Part shown: positions 45,892 to 58,188 of the stretch, in pieces
Position numbering within the stretch: the stretch's first letter is position 1
Layout: the number at the start of each line of letters is the position of its first letter
Assembly: GCA_029718625.1 (NCBI GenBank)
Contig: CM056383.1
Coordinates: forward strand, 71,195,761 to 71,259,760
Length of the DNA stretch: 64,000 bases
Source of the DNA: Synaphobranchus kaupii
Taxonomy: Eukaryota; Chordata; Actinopteri; Anguilliformes; Synaphobranchidae
Direction of reading: 5' to 3'
Position numbers and translations under genes: made by a program
The notes under the pieces: generated by a model
The model's input: only the letters and a program-made list of their open reading frames with translations
Database searches by the model: none
What the model was told of the DNA's origin: nothing

Positions 45892-46615
45892 GATTCGCAC
45901 ACTCTGGGTGGGTTGGGGGGCTCATAAAAGCAGAGGCTCATAAAAACATCCCAGAGAGAGGGCCTCCCAAAAAAAAAAAAGAAAAAAAAAAAAAAGAGTA
46001 ACAACGACATCCTCTTTTTCCGGCCTAGCCGAAAAGTGACAGCTGGACACATCTGGACACAGTTGTCCGACTTCCAGCAGTGCTACTGCAAGAAATGGAG
46101 GGTGGGGTGGGGTGGTGGGGGTGGTATTGGAGAGAGACGAGTCCCTGTCTGAAAGCTGAAAGGCAGGACACACCCACCCCCCGGGACCTGGGCGGGTCCG
46201 ACGCGTAGGCAGGCACAGGACCGTAACATTACCGTACCAAAAAAAAAACAGACCCCACGGATGGATCCCCGTCTGCGGGCTGGGGGCTCCTTTGTGTTTG
46301 TGGGGTGCGTGCTGGGATTGGGGCCTTTCTCTGGGCCCCGTATGTCAGCTGGACCAGAGGGAGAGGGGGTGGCTAATTGGGGAGTAGACCCCTTTGTTTT
46401 AGCGTGCCACGGCCTTGGCACGGCTCCCGTCAGACAGATGGGCACTCCCTGGAAAACCGGCCGCAAAATTGCAGCACCTTTGCAAGTGCAGCCTTCTGGT
46501 GTGGAAGCAAAGAGCTTCTTCAGCTTACAGCGAGCGGTCATTCTCCTTCTCAAAAGAGCGGACCAACATTCCTCAGCTTAGAGCGGTCATTCTCCTTCTC
46601 AAAAGAGCAGACCAA

Positions 46616-46790
46616 CATTACAAAACATTCATTTGGCAGACGCTTTTATCCAAAGTGACGTACAATAGGTACAATACCGAAGGCCATTGAAGCGACTACA
46701 AACAGGTCAGATAAAGTACAGTTCTCTCATCTAGCAGCAGCTATTCAAAGACATGAGCATCGAGCCAAGTTCACACTGTGAGCGATGGCT
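46616..46790 (+). mobile_element. SINE-like dispersed fish repeat (partial)
   Basis: TTCATTTGGCAGACGCTTTT and ATCCAAAGTGACGTACAATA match the LINE-related tail seen at 39500-39560. The next part, GAAGCGACTACAAACAGGTC then AGCAGCAGCTATTC, I recognise as recurrent in fish. No B box seen. Confidence 0.5.
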
Positions 46791-47123
46791 AAGTCCTAAG
46801 GCTAACTCAGTCAGACACAATAAACTGCAACATCGCGATCAAGACACTACTGCTACACCTACATCATAGCAATATGAGATTTGGGCAGAAAAGCAACGCA
46901 CTGTTCCCCGTTACATCACCTCCTGGCACACCGCACTTGCTTAGGTCGTGAAATATTCAAATGAATTTAAAACGTGCTGCAACACAGCTAATAGCCTACT
47001 GTGCATATGCTACGTTTAAAGCATTTTTTCCCCTATAATTTTACTTCCACAAGGAGTGAGCAGTTGCCAGGCCGTCCTCTGTGACACAAGCATCACTGCA
47101 AGCCCAAATCCAACACAGTAGAT

Positions 47124-47413
47124 CAGAGGTGGGCAACGAGGGCCATATCAGTTTCTGGTTTTCATGCCAACTTATGGCATTAATTACCTAATTAGCCCTA
47201 ATATTTACGCCATCTGACATTTTAGCTACAATTCTTAATAAGCGTGTGAATGACAGCCGAAGACTTCTTGTGTCCCTATATGAAACATTTTAATGTGATC
47301 TAATCTACCAGTGTTGGTGTAAACAGCCAATTAGCTCATTTAGCTGGGGTAATTGGTGGGAACAAAAACCTGCATAAACACCGGCTCTCCAGGACTGGAA
47401 TTGTCCACCCCTG
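47124..47413. mobile_element. hAT-type MITE with perfect 8-bp target duplication
   Basis: 290 bp. The left CAGAGGTGGGCAACGAGGGC and right CTGGAATTGTCCACCCCTG are related inverted ends. Flanks are identical: CAGTAGAT at 47116-47123 and 47414-47421. No coding sequence. Confidence 0.9.
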
Positions 47414-47849
47414 CAGTAGATGTATAAAATAAAAATAAAAAATAAAAAAATAAAATCTTTATAAACACAAAAAGAGGTGGCCAGGGCGGTTTTTCCGAGC
47501 ATTAGCATGTGAGATAAAATCAGTGAGCAGCAGAGCTTAACAAGTAGACACCGTAAACATGAAACCTTTGCACAACACAGTGTTTAGTTTGACTGCAGAA
47601 TATATATATATATATTGAAACGATCAAGTTGAACTCCTCTGCGATGCCGTTAAAGTTCAGCCATTTTTTGCTGCGTGCGTTTATAAACAATTATGGAAAT
47701 GCCGAGTTCAAACAGTAATGTGGTAGAACACGTATCCGCATGTACGTTTGATCCAAAAAAAAAGCATCGACTGTACATCGACTGTAAAAATGCCAACAAT
47801 TAAAATTTAGGTTGCCATTTTTGTCACTTTCATTTTCAGTACTTCAAAT

Positions 47850-47885
47850 CCTATCTATCTATCTATATCTATATCTATTTATCTA
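47850..47885. repeat. (CTAT)n microsatellite
   Basis: CTAT units drifting to ATCTAT hexamers. Confidence 0.85.
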
Positions 47886-48418
47886 GAGATAAAATGTGCA
47901 AGTCCTGAAGGTGACTACTTCCTCTACCACTTGTCCTTACTTATATTACAGCTATATCACTGTTTACTGGTGATAAACAGAAGTATAAACTCAAAGGCAG
48001 TACTTTTCCACACGGGGTGGACTGCCTCCAAGACGGCAGACAGAATGCAGTACAATGGAAAGGGCTTAATCCTACACCTATAGTTGATTTGATAAGGCTG
48101 ACGGAAAGTGTTTATCCCACAGAATAGGGCTTCACAGAATAAGGGACTTTCTGCCAACCAGCTGTCTAAGACTGGCATTGTGCGAGCTGGAGGCTTGGAT
48201 CCTCTTCAGCTTTTCCGCGCATTTCTGTCAGGAAACTGACGAGTAAGGCCGTTAGCGCTGCATTTGACATTTCGCTCAAAAAGGCAGACATCAGCGAATT
48301 GAAACAGGAGCCCTTTGTTGTGTTTTTGCATCCTGTCACACACCGAGTCCTACACACAAAGATGCAAAAAAAACATTTTTTGGGATTTCTGGGTAAGGAG
48401 GGCAGTTTTTAGACTCAC

Positions 48419-48534
48419 ATGTGGGGGCTGAGCTCGTAGAAGTTGCGGTTCCGGTACTCCTCCACTTTGTCTGGCGTGAAGATGGGCAGGGACCTGTAGG
48501 GGTTTATGGAGATGACCACACTTCCGATGTACGT
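48419..48534 (-). CDS. myo1b: myo1b coding exon 2 (motor domain)
   Basis: 116 bp. The reverse strand reads a pyrimidine-rich CTCTGCAG acceptor, then TYIGSVVISINPYRSLPIFT and PDKVEEYRNRNFYELSPH, then AT and a GTGAGT donor. This is the start of the myosin motor fold, with the INPY strand and the FYELSPHIF region that packs beside the nucleotide pocket. It differs from human MYO1B at only a few positions (Ile for Val, Phe-Thr for Tyr-Ser, Asp for Glu). A 48-bp minisatellite begins 83 bases upstream of the acceptor in gene direction. Confidence 0.97.
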
Positions 48535-48617
48535 CTGCAGAGAAAACAGAGACAAAAAGGAAAGCATTACTCCTCGTCTTTTTCTGGATGTAGCAAAGAT
48601 GACTACCTGGTCACTAT

Positions 48618-48914
48618 GGTGACATACAGCCCAGTGGTGGAGGTGATTCTAGGCTCTGTGGCAGAGGTGACACACAGCCCTGTGGTGGAGGTGATTCTAG
48701 GCTCTGTGGCAGAGGTGACACACAGCCCTGTCGTGGAGGTGATTCTAGGCTCTGTGGCAGAGGTGACACACAGCCCTGTGGTGGAGGTGATTCTAGGCTC
48801 TGTGGCAGAGGTGACACACAGCCCTGTGGTGGAGGTGATTCTAGGCTCTGTGGCAGAGGTGAGACACAGCCCTGTGTTGGAGGTGATTCTAGGCTCTGTG
48901 GCAGAGGTAAAACA
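48618..48914. repeat. Minisatellite, 48 bp x ~6
   Basis: Units begin GGTGACACACAGCCC at 48618 (variant GGTGACATACAGCCC) and every 48 bases to 48858, each containing GGTGATTCTAGGCTCTGTGG, with a degenerate end unit. On the myo1b strand every unit holds CACCTCTGCCACAGAG, which looks like a weak 3' splice site. Confidence 0.97.
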
Positions 48915-51832
48915 CAACCTGATTGAGGTGAAATTGTATGGCTGGTGTACATGATATGCGGTGCAAGTAAGGCTGGACCCAACACTGCGAGCAATCAAAG
49001 GGCCAATGACTGAGGTCACACTGGTTCAGTGCACTCACATACCCACTGATATAGCGGACACTCCGGATCAATCTGTAGTCTCAATGGGAACATATGCCCT
49101 CCTCAATCTAGACAGCCAGTATTAAGAGTTTATTTCAGCTACATTAGCAGTGGAGTCAGTGGTAGGACATAGCAAATAGACACCACTGGGTACTATCATA
49201 TTATTCACAATTGTTCATAGGAAAACTAGAAGCCATGCTTACACTCGTAGTTTAAGTGTAGTGTAGTTAAAGCTTGCTGTCCAGACACTATTGTCCCTAC
49301 AAAACAAGACATTCTAGGAGAATGTACAAAGAGTTTGGTAGCTTTTTTTTTTAGCTTATACATAGTGTGTTGTATGTGCTCAGAGTACGTTCATTCGAAA
49401 ACCCTATTAGATAAGACAAGCAGACTGCAGACTTGTTTCAGTAAACGTGGGCTACCTCTTCCATATGGATCATAAGAAAATAATTCTGTGGCAACCCCAT
49501 TCTTATCCATTCATTACTAAAAAAAAATACAAATAGAGTAAGATATAATGCATTTAACATCATTGATCTTGATGAAAATCCACGTGCACTCAAAACAAAC
49601 TTGGACCGTTAGCAAATCTCCAGCGGAACGACGACTGCACGGAGATGTGCGTGTGCAGCTCGGAGCGTGCGCTTCAGCTGGGAATTCCTGGGGCTTTGTT
49701 CAGGCACGCGAAGCCCGGAGAACATCGCAAAACTTAAAAACAAAGGAAAAATGTGCGGAATCCCAGGACGTTGCCCTTGGAGAATAGTGCCATCGGGGAC
49801 AGCCGGCAAAAGGCTGGGGGGTCAAGGGTCATGTCTGTCAGACTGAGGAGGGGAGGGGGGTCATGGATTGTTCCAAACTGTGGGCTTCTGCACTCCTGAG
49901 TTTGACTCTGCAAAGCCTCTTCAGACAGTTTACATAAACATCTCAGGTTGCACCGTCTGATTTGCATTAATGAACTGCATCTTTCTCATATACTTCTAAT
50001 AGACCGTCACAGAGGCATACCCGGTAAAACAGCAGTAAACTGTCCGATATTTTAATCTGCAGCCAAACAAAGTTTCTTGATCCAATTTCAAGAATAATGG
50101 TCTACAGTTAAAAGGCTATTCTGTAAATATGATATCTGAGGAAGGTTGAGGTGGATAAGGTGCAAGAATACTACTTTCTTCACTGGCAAGAGGAAAAAAA
50201 GAAGTGTTGCATTTGCAGGCATTACCGTCGTGCAAATAGGTGTTACACAAACACTGATAATTTGATATTTATTTCCTGGTATTTTTACAACAATTCTGTG
50301 GTATTTCCTTCATAACCAAGGCATTAAGAATCTGGCATTAACTCAAGGTGAAGGGACCCATAATAAAGCTACAATTCTTTCTGCTTTTTGTGCCTTGAGG
50401 ACTATCTGAAGCAAAAAAAAAAGTGACCAAAATTTTTTTATTTCTGACTAGAAATTTCCATGTAAACGTTGCTTCAAATAGTACATTGACATTCCAGGTA
50501 TTATATTGGCTTCCACTGTGTTAAATCAAAGTTATGAGACATATTGCCATTTTAAATGCAATTTTCCAATAAGGTAGCGCACACTTGAATATTTCCACAG
50601 ATTCTTCCATAGATCCAAATCGCACAGTCGCGCTCTGTGGAACTTAACACACAAAAAAAACGGACTTTGCCAGAGCGGTTCTAAAAGAAAGGCGCGCATG
50701 ACTGTGATTCTGTTTGAACTGGAATGAGTCCTGTTTTTGAGGGGTTACTGTACGAGAGCGCATTGGGCTTGGGGCGTTCGGGGTCCCCGTCCACACTTTT
50801 CCCAAACACCTCTCCCCTCATCCTGACAAGGTTTAAAGTACCGCCGCACGCTGTATAGTGGCCGTCTGTCCTAGAAGCCGATGACAGAAACGGTTTTGAG
50901 TCCAAAACAAACAGACTGGCCAAAGAGACCAGGGTCAGCAGTATCGTGTGCCTGTGGAGGGAAGACAGACTCGCAGCGGAGAAACACACTTCTCCCACTG
51001 TACTTGTGTTTTTCAGCCATGCATACCTGCAATGACTGGGGGTCAGCCAGATTTATATGTTGAGGTAAAGCTCGAGCACTCCCAGGACAGCACAGCTCAC
51101 ACGTATACGCTACCATTAACAACGTGAGAAGTTTCAGGTCTAATTTTTCTTCGCTTTTTAAAAAAATGGTTACAGACCTTGTGTGAAATCTGATTAATCT
51201 AGGCAAACAGCTTTGGACAGCCATCTGAGGTAAAATCTTAACGGTAAAAATATCACAGCGCCTGAAGGGATTAGCGATTAAAGATATGGCGCAAGTTCTG
51301 ACTGCATTCTAGCCGTGTTCTTCCACCCGACTGACTATAACAGCACTTTGCTTTGGCAACAGGCTTACACAATAATGGGGGAACTTTTCAAACTATTTTT
51401 CTCACCCATGGCAGAGCTCACAGACTCTCCTTGTTTGGAAAAACAGTGCATGTTTGCTCTCAAATCAAACTTCTTTTTAATCGCAAATGAACCAAGTTTT
51501 ACATCCAATATCTTTCCCCGCCCGGATGTAATCGCAGTTTATTAGTCCCCTGTAGTAGTCTACTGTCCATCGCGTCACAATCAGATTATTTTTTTTGTCC
51601 ACAGAGAAACGGGATGATCACACGAGCCGCAGTGCTTTAAAGCCGCTACACCATCACTCCATCTAAAACACGCGGGAGACTGCGGACATGTTTCCAGAGT
51701 AATAAATAGGCGGGTTATTAATTTATACGGCGGTAATGAGTGAAGACAGCGGGAATAATTCTGACAGTAAACACTGGTGTGAGTAAACCGAGGTCTAAGC
51801 GGCCCTTTCAGTCGATTCTGGACCCACAGCCA

Positions 51833-51848
51833 CCCCCCCCCCCCCCCC
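51833..51848. repeat. Poly(C) run, 16 bases
   Basis: Uninterrupted C. Confidence 0.95.
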
Positions 51849-52068
51849 TGCCCTTCTCCGTATGTTAAAGAGGATATTGCATAACACACTCCAACCAGGC
51901 CTTTGCCATGGCAACACATCCCACGTCAAATCATCAGAAAGCGCCGTAAAAACCCAATTCAGACACATGTATTACAGTAAAGAGAGGGGGTGCAGCAGGG
52001 GAACCCTAAATATATATTCACCTTTGCCATGCGGGGTAATAAGAGACACTCCCACAGCACAACAGAGA

Positions 52069-52364
52069 CTCACTCACTCACTCACTCACTCACTCACTCA
52101 CTCACTCACTCACTCACTCACTCACTCACTCACTCACTCACTCACTCACTCACTCACTCACTCACTCACTCACTCACTCACTCACTCACTCACTCACTCA
52201 CTCACTCACTCACTCACTCACTCACTCACTCACTCACTCACTCACTCACTCACTCACTCACTCACTCACTCACTCACTCACTCACTCACTCACTCACTCA
52301 CTCACTCACTCACTCACTCACTCACTCACTCACTCACTCACTCACTCACTCACTCACTCACTCA
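52069..52364. repeat. (ACTC)74 tetranucleotide microsatellite
   Basis: 296 bases of ACTC with no interruption that I can see. It reads through as Thr-His-Ser-Leu repeats in every frame of one strand, which has no biological meaning. Confidence 0.99.
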
Positions 52365-53052
52365 ATATTGGGACTCGTGTGGTTTAGATATTTCTCTTGC
52401 AAGAATGAACGGTTGCAGTAGGCCTGACGATAGTTAAGTGGAATAGAATACACATTTTTTTATTGTCCATTAAATATAAAATGGAACCAGCTCTTGGCTT
52501 ACAATATAAAAAAAAAACAATCATATCTAGATCAGCAACTAATGATAGCAACTGCATCTTTCAATCCACCAGGTTTAGCACTCAGAAAGGCTTAAATGTT
52601 TACCCATGTAAAGTACCACAATACTGCGTTAATAACTGACAACACTGTACAACAGCTAAAGACTACTCTCCAGGAGGAACACTTTTCAAACAGAAGCACC
52701 CAGAAAGGACCCTGCAGCAACGCTGCATCAAACCAGTCTTGCGAAATGTCTCCGGCAAGGTCATTTACAAAGGAGCCGACTCCACGAGTTGCAAAATAGG
52801 TTAAAGTCGACGAAGGCCATTTTATTTATTTGCCGCTAATCAGGAAATATACTTGCGAACAGAGTGCCAAGTTCAGGGTTAGAAAACGTGCTCTTAGGAT
52901 CTAAGGAAGCGTGTTTGATCTCTCACACATCTCAGTCCGACTGGAAAGCAGCTCAAACAAGAATAATCAATACAGATCAAACGAAATGAAAAATGAAAGC
53001 CGACATTTAGGTTGGTTACTGTTCAGTTGCCTTTGCTGAGCGAGACACAACA

Positions 53053-53068
53053 GGGGGGGGGGGGGGGG
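53053..53068. repeat. Poly(G) run, 16 bases
   Basis: Uninterrupted G. Confidence 0.95.
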
Positions 53069-54924
53069 ATGGGAACGGATACAATGGAAACTCAACCATG
53101 AGAACCCCACAGAAAGTGAGTGACAAGTTCAGCCCGGATCCCCAAAACTAAAATAAACGAAGAGGGGGAGGGGCGGGGCAGCTGGAGTCACGTGACAGGC
53201 ACGGAGGACGACAAAGTGGCAGATCTGAAGCGGGACAGGCGCACACTGTGGGAGAGGGCCTCTGGCTAGAAAACGACACACCTTTATGTGACTAAAGACT
53301 GCCGAGCTGTAAGCAGATCCAGAGATAGGCAGTTAAACACACCCTGGGGGCTCAAAACTGCTTTATGCTACTGGTCGACATTTGGCACAAGAACAACCAG
53401 GCAGTTTCCATCGCAAGATGGAACCCAAACGATGAGTGAACCGTCTGTGATTGACTAGCACTGTACATTGTCTCTGAAAAGGCCACTCATATTAAGCAAA
53501 AAAAAAATCATGATCAAAATGGAGTCTGTGTAAATCTACAGTACACACAGTAAAATGGCCAATGTTAAATTAACTCTTACAGTGTACGTGCGGTTCATAT
53601 TGGACACAGCATCACAATGAATGCACTGACCAGCGCCAGAGGAAAATTAGTACAACAAAAACCAAAAAACCTCATTTAAACTTTAGAGTGTCAGTTGGTG
53701 CTCTTGTATCCAGGCTCCATTTTGAATTCTGATCATGGGAATCCAGCATCTGCAGAGCTGTTGTTGATGCAATGAGGTCGCTTTCAAAAAGTGCCGCATC
53801 CTCGTTAGCAGAAAGCATAAGGCCCTTTGAGACCGACTAAACATACTTTATCTTGCACGGTAAGTCTCGCCCATCTGTCTGTCTGTGTGTCTGACTGCCC
53901 GTCTGAATGTCTGAATGTCTGTCTGTGTGTGTCTGTCCGGTCTGGTGTATGAAGGAGTGTAATCCACTGTGCAATCATAATAATGAAATCTCACAGATGG
54001 TGGCGAGTGGGATTTCAGTGGAGGGCAGTGGGGATAAAAGAAAGACCACCACAGGGATTCTGCTCCAAGGTGCTTCTATTTGCTCAAGAGCTGATGTGTG
54101 GGCGCTATATTATATTATATCAGCGACTTGCATCTCCACTTTAAACAAAGACAGAAAGAGATGCCTTGGCCACTTCCAAACCATTTATCAATTAAGCATA
54201 TTAAGCACACCTCGCATCACACACAGGAACAAGCCTCCTATTTACTCGTGTGACGGCGCACTGATTTGAACATTTTTAGACCCATTTCAATATTTTTACT
54301 GATCTTTAGTCCCAGGTGAATACTGGGAATGTAAGACTGTAATGGAGAATCAAGGGCAGTGAGATGTTAAAAGAAGTCATACAGTCCAAGCACAGGGAAA
54401 TAAATGACAGACACAAAGAGCCCAGGGCCTTTTTCCAAGTGTGGAAATGGCAGCCAATCAAAGCTCATACAGATGACATCACCCTCCAATGCCTGCCTTG
54501 CTTGGAACAGAGGAGTCGTGTACACAGGCCAAGGGTTTGCGCTGCTAACCAACAAAAGCCCCAGGGCCAGAGAGAGCCAGTAACAAGAGCTGGGATTTCA
54601 TTGGCTGCTATTGGGAGAGGAAGGAGCTTATTGGCTGTCCTCTTTCCCGCATGCGACAATCCAAGTTCTACACAGTGAAGTGATTTAACGACTGGTTTTG
54701 CGCAGCAGGATTGGTCCAAAAATGGACGACAAAAGAAAACATCAAGCAACCTATAAGCCCAAATGAGTCTGGGAGGAATCTTTAAATATCCAGAAACAAT
54801 GAAAGGCTGCAGTGATGAGATACAGGGCTAGGATCAGCCCAAAATGGAAAAATTATTTTTACAAATATAGGGCTCATATTGAATTCAGACATTGACCCAA
54901 CCAGAAAGATGTAAATGACTAGGA

Positions 54925-55107
54925 CTGGGGTAAGCATCCCTGGTCCTGGAGAGCAATGGGCTCTATTGGTTTCCCTTGTTACTCTGCACTTAATGAATCA
55001 ATTGGAGCAGTTGATGACCTGGTCACTTGGGTCTGAATGGGAGCCGATTTTAAGGTGAACACAAAAATCAGTAGATTGTGGCTCTCCAGGACCATGGCTG
55101 CATATGT
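54925..55107. mobile_element. Degenerate hAT-like MITE
   Basis: The left CTGGGGTAAGCATCCCTGGT then CCTGGAGAGC, and right GGCTCTCCAGGACCATGGCT, are inverted relatives of the ends seen at 47124-47413. No target duplication is recognisable, so the ends are approximate. Confidence 0.45.
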
Positions 55108-55214
55108 GGCAAATGTGTTGTCTAACCAAAAGCACTCAGACACGCAAATAAATACACCTCTATTAATAATTTCACATCAGAGCTTTGATTTTAAGGCAGC
55201 GAAAGGGAACTCAC

Positions 55215-55349
55215 GTAGATCTCGCTGTGGTCGAAGCGCTTCCTCAAGTTGTCGATGAAGGAGTCTTCAGTCAAGGGCTCCAGCAGGACCATGTCCCCCA
55301 CGCCTATCATGTTATCGAGAAGAGACGTCTTCACCTCCATCTTGGACAT
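55215..55349 (-). CDS. myo1b: myo1b coding exon 1 (start codon)
   Basis: Myo1b is a monomeric, membrane-associated class-I myosin, an actin motor acting at endosomes and the cell cortex. The exon spans 55215-55358 with an acceptor AG at 55359-55360; the first nine bases are 5'UTR. ATG at 55349 has A at -3, a good Kozak context. The protein begins MSKMEVKTSLLDNMIGVGDM then VLLEPLTEDSFIDNLRKRFD and HSEIY, followed by a GTGAGT donor in phase 0. The human start is MAKMEVKTSLLDNMIGVGDM, and this MEVKTSLLDN extension is absent from Myo1a, which settles the paralogue. Exons 1-6 total 187 full codons of a protein of about 1,136 residues in human. The preceding non-coding exon was not identified. Confidence 0.97.
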
Positions 55350-55358
55350 GTTCCCCCC
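55350..55358 (-). other. myo1b: myo1b 5'UTR, 3' end
   Basis: Nine bases, GGGGGGAAC, between the acceptor AG and the ATG. The acceptor shows that the 5'UTR is split by an intron, so the promoter is further to the right. Confidence 0.8.
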
Positions 55359-56705
55359 CTGCAAACAAACAAACAAAAAACAGGAAGGTTGGCCACACAT
55401 TCAACATTTACCACTAAGGGCAGATCCTGTTCATAACAAACGGCTAAACCATGCAAAGGAAAAAAAAGTACTGTTTAGCTCTGATAAGCATCGCATTAGA
55501 CCCAATACCCAGCTCAGTTTCGATCGGCCCATAACAAACCATTCTAAACATAGCCAAAGAAAATAAACTCCGTGGCACTGTTTTGCCCGACGGCGGTTTC
55601 GGCCCACTGCGGCGTTTGATTGGACCCGGCTGTTCCGACTCGATCGGAACGCTGTGAACCCTAGAGATTCCTTTGCCCATGATGCAACGGAAGAACCGCG
55701 CGCGTTGACGTCCGTTCGGTCTGACTTTCGCAGGTCCCCTTCCACAAAGAGACCGCCACCCTTTCCAATCCGAGGGAGACCCTGCCTGCTCACGTTACCA
55801 ACCCCAAATCCCCTCCCCGATTTCCTGGGCTGATTATGGTAGTAAACTTTGTAGGGGTAGTCCATCAAAGGGGTCCGGATTTTATTTACAACCCACGTTT
55901 AGTCCGGTGTGAAATCCCCCAGAAATCCGCTCCATAGAGACAGCGGCGAGACACACAATGACTCTGCTGGGGGTGGCGATTTTTCCCCACGTTTACCAGT
56001 AGCCTTTGGACACTAATCCCGGGGCTATAGCAAGGGAGATAAAGAGAGGCCTCGGCCCCATTCAGGGGCTTGATACCGGGGCTTTTCTGAGGCCCCCGCT
56101 GCCCTGCCTGTGTTGTTCTACCAGAGGGGCCAGGGTGAAGCCATGCGTTCACCCGCCATTGTTGGGAGTCCTGCCCCTGCCAGTGCAATTCTTACTCTTT
56201 TTTCTGTTGTTTCTAAACACGCATTTAATAAAGGAACTTCATCGGCAAGAAATTTTTCACAATATATGGTTATTAGTGATAGGTTGCAAGGTTAAGTGCT
56301 AAACGCCATCGGCTTAGGAGCGGTCTTTACCCAGGGGCATCGCCTGTGCAGGACCCCTGCACTGCCTGAATTCAGACTTGATGCATACGACTAAACCCAA
56401 TGTTTGTGCTTTGAACTGCGTGCAATGTGGCCTAGCAGTCACGAGGCCTACGCAGCAAGACGGTCAACATTTAATCAGCTCTGTTAACTCTGATAGCGGC
56501 CCCAGTCGTGCTCACGTAAACTATAATTTACCGTACTGTACTGAATAAGTGCCTATTCCACCATGCCTCCCCATGACTGTCCGGACATCAACTTAAAGGT
56601 AATTTAGCATCTTTGTCTCTGAGGATTGAAAAACAAACTTATATGAACCAAGATGGGGCGGGTTACTGAGCACAGCGGACGACTGGTAGGAAGCACTCCA
56701 GTGGA

Positions 56706-56757
56706 GGGGGGGGGGGGGGGCTGGTCAGTGACCCGACACACACCCCCCCCCCCCCCC
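56706..56757. repeat. Poly(G) then poly(C), facing runs
   Basis: 15 G (56706-56720) and 15 C (56743-56757) lie 22 bases apart, so the strand could fold into a G:C hairpin. Confidence 0.95.
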
Positions 56758-57876
56758 AGCCCCAACACCACACAACTACAAGGCTACAGCTCTGCGCCCC
56801 CTACAGGCAGCAGTGGGAAGTGCACCACCAATAATTACAGCCTCACAAGTTAATGAGCTCCAGCCTATTTCTGATCTCACCATGACAAAACATGAGAGAG
56901 ACACGAGAGAGAGTGAGAGCGAGAGAACGCTTTGGCAATATTTACAAATGTATTTCATGCCAATAAAGCATTTTGAATTTGAGAGCGAGACGACAGATTT
57001 TTTTTTTTCCATAATACATTTCATAAATGCATATATGAGAAACATGCCAATATCTAATTCTGTAACTTCTTTGTATGAAAACAATCGCTTCTGATGACGA
57101 CTCCCGACATTTCTACTGGCCGTCGTTTTGTTTCGACATGATGTCAAAACCCCGATGTTCTCCCCCGTCCCGTCCTTATCTGTCAGCGTCAGACCTTTAG
57201 TCCTGCTCAGGCCTCCATAGCAACGGTCGTTGCTTGGAAGCGAGATGAGATTTGATGGCTTCCTGCCATCAGTAAGACAAAAATGGGACAAAACCTATCA
57301 GGATATATCTCCACAAGACATGTTTTATGGTTATCATTGCAGGACCCAGCTGCATGTCGAGCGTCACATCATTTACGTGATCGACATCACTGTATTTGAA
57401 TCCTCGCACACGTGTCCTTGCATTCTGAATTTGTGTCAGAGCGGTGTATTCTCACGCTAATGGAACACACCGGATTCAAGGCTGCACTCAATCCTATCAG
57501 ATGTCCTCCTCAATGCAGCCATTCCATTAACCTCTGTGAGTGTTTGCAGTTCTTTCAATGCACAGCTGTATGGAGTCAAGTTTTTTTTTGTGTGCAATCC
57601 TTAAGTGCACCACAGGGGGTAGTCTACCTTCCCGGAAAGGTACAGAACGGAGCAAAATAAATAAAAGGATTTCCTGTGTAGACCAACAGACGGACACACA
57701 CTTTTTTTGTATTCACATACTCAGAAACATTGCGGGGGAAACCACCGCTGGCTCCAAGCCACTCAGGTTGGAAAACACTTCCATGTTTTATTTTCTCTTT
57801 TGCGTAGCAACCGTAGCTTAGGGGATGCAGAGGGAAAGACATAGCAACGGTGAGTTTGGTCTAGCAAGGTCCCGCC

Positions 57877-57930
57877 CCACACACACACACGCACACGCAC
57901 ACGCACACGCACACGCACACACACACACAC
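57877..57930. repeat. (CA)n with GCACAC hexamers
   Basis: CA array with four regularly spaced CG interruptions. Confidence 0.93.
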
Positions 57931-58099
57931 CTTCTCTTTATAGTTCTCTCTCTCCCAATCTCAACCTCATCTCGAGGGCTCGTAAATTGGCCAGGCTTTG
58001 AGCAGGGCAGAGGCTTCATTGGGCCAAGGAAGGGAGCACTGCCCCCACACCCAGCTAACACACTCACTTTCTCTCTGCCTCTCTCTTAATCTCTCCCTC

Positions 58100-58109
58100 T
58101 GTGTGTGTG

Positions 58110-58155
<46 letters not shown>

Positions 58156-58188
58156 ACGCACACGCACACGCACACGCACACGCGCGCG
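58100..58188. repeat. Compound (GT)/(CT)/(CA)n repeat with GCACAC hexamers
   Basis: A short GT run, then CT, then CA, then about seven GCACAC hexamers ending in CGCGCGCG. Similar in style to the array 200 bp to its left. Confidence 0.93.

Larger units (their letters stand above)
23404..48418 (-). other. myo1b intron 2 (25 kb)
   Basis: The largest intron in the window, with GT-AG ends. It holds most of the mobile elements and minisatellites listed below. I scanned both strands for conserved protein motifs and found no nested gene. Long unnamed stretches at 23.5-26.2, 26.5-29.6, 31.1-34.1, 34.4-36.3, 41.1-43.1 and 43.4-45.7 kb look like ordinary intron. A CpG-dense patch lies at 40200-40350. 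Confidence 0.75.
48535..55214 (-). other. myo1b intron 1
   Basis: 6,680 bp between the first two coding exons. It contains the 48-bp minisatellite, a 296-bp ACTC array, C and G runs of 16 bases at 51833 and 53053, a GTCT-rich stretch near 53874-53938, and a degraded hAT-like element at its 5' end. 49000-51800 shows nothing I can classify. Confidence 0.85.

Noticed and set aside
48421..48600. Coding-looking + strand frames over 48421-48540, 55185-55360 and 23286-23450
   Set aside because: They are antisense shadows of myo1b exons 2, 1 and 3.
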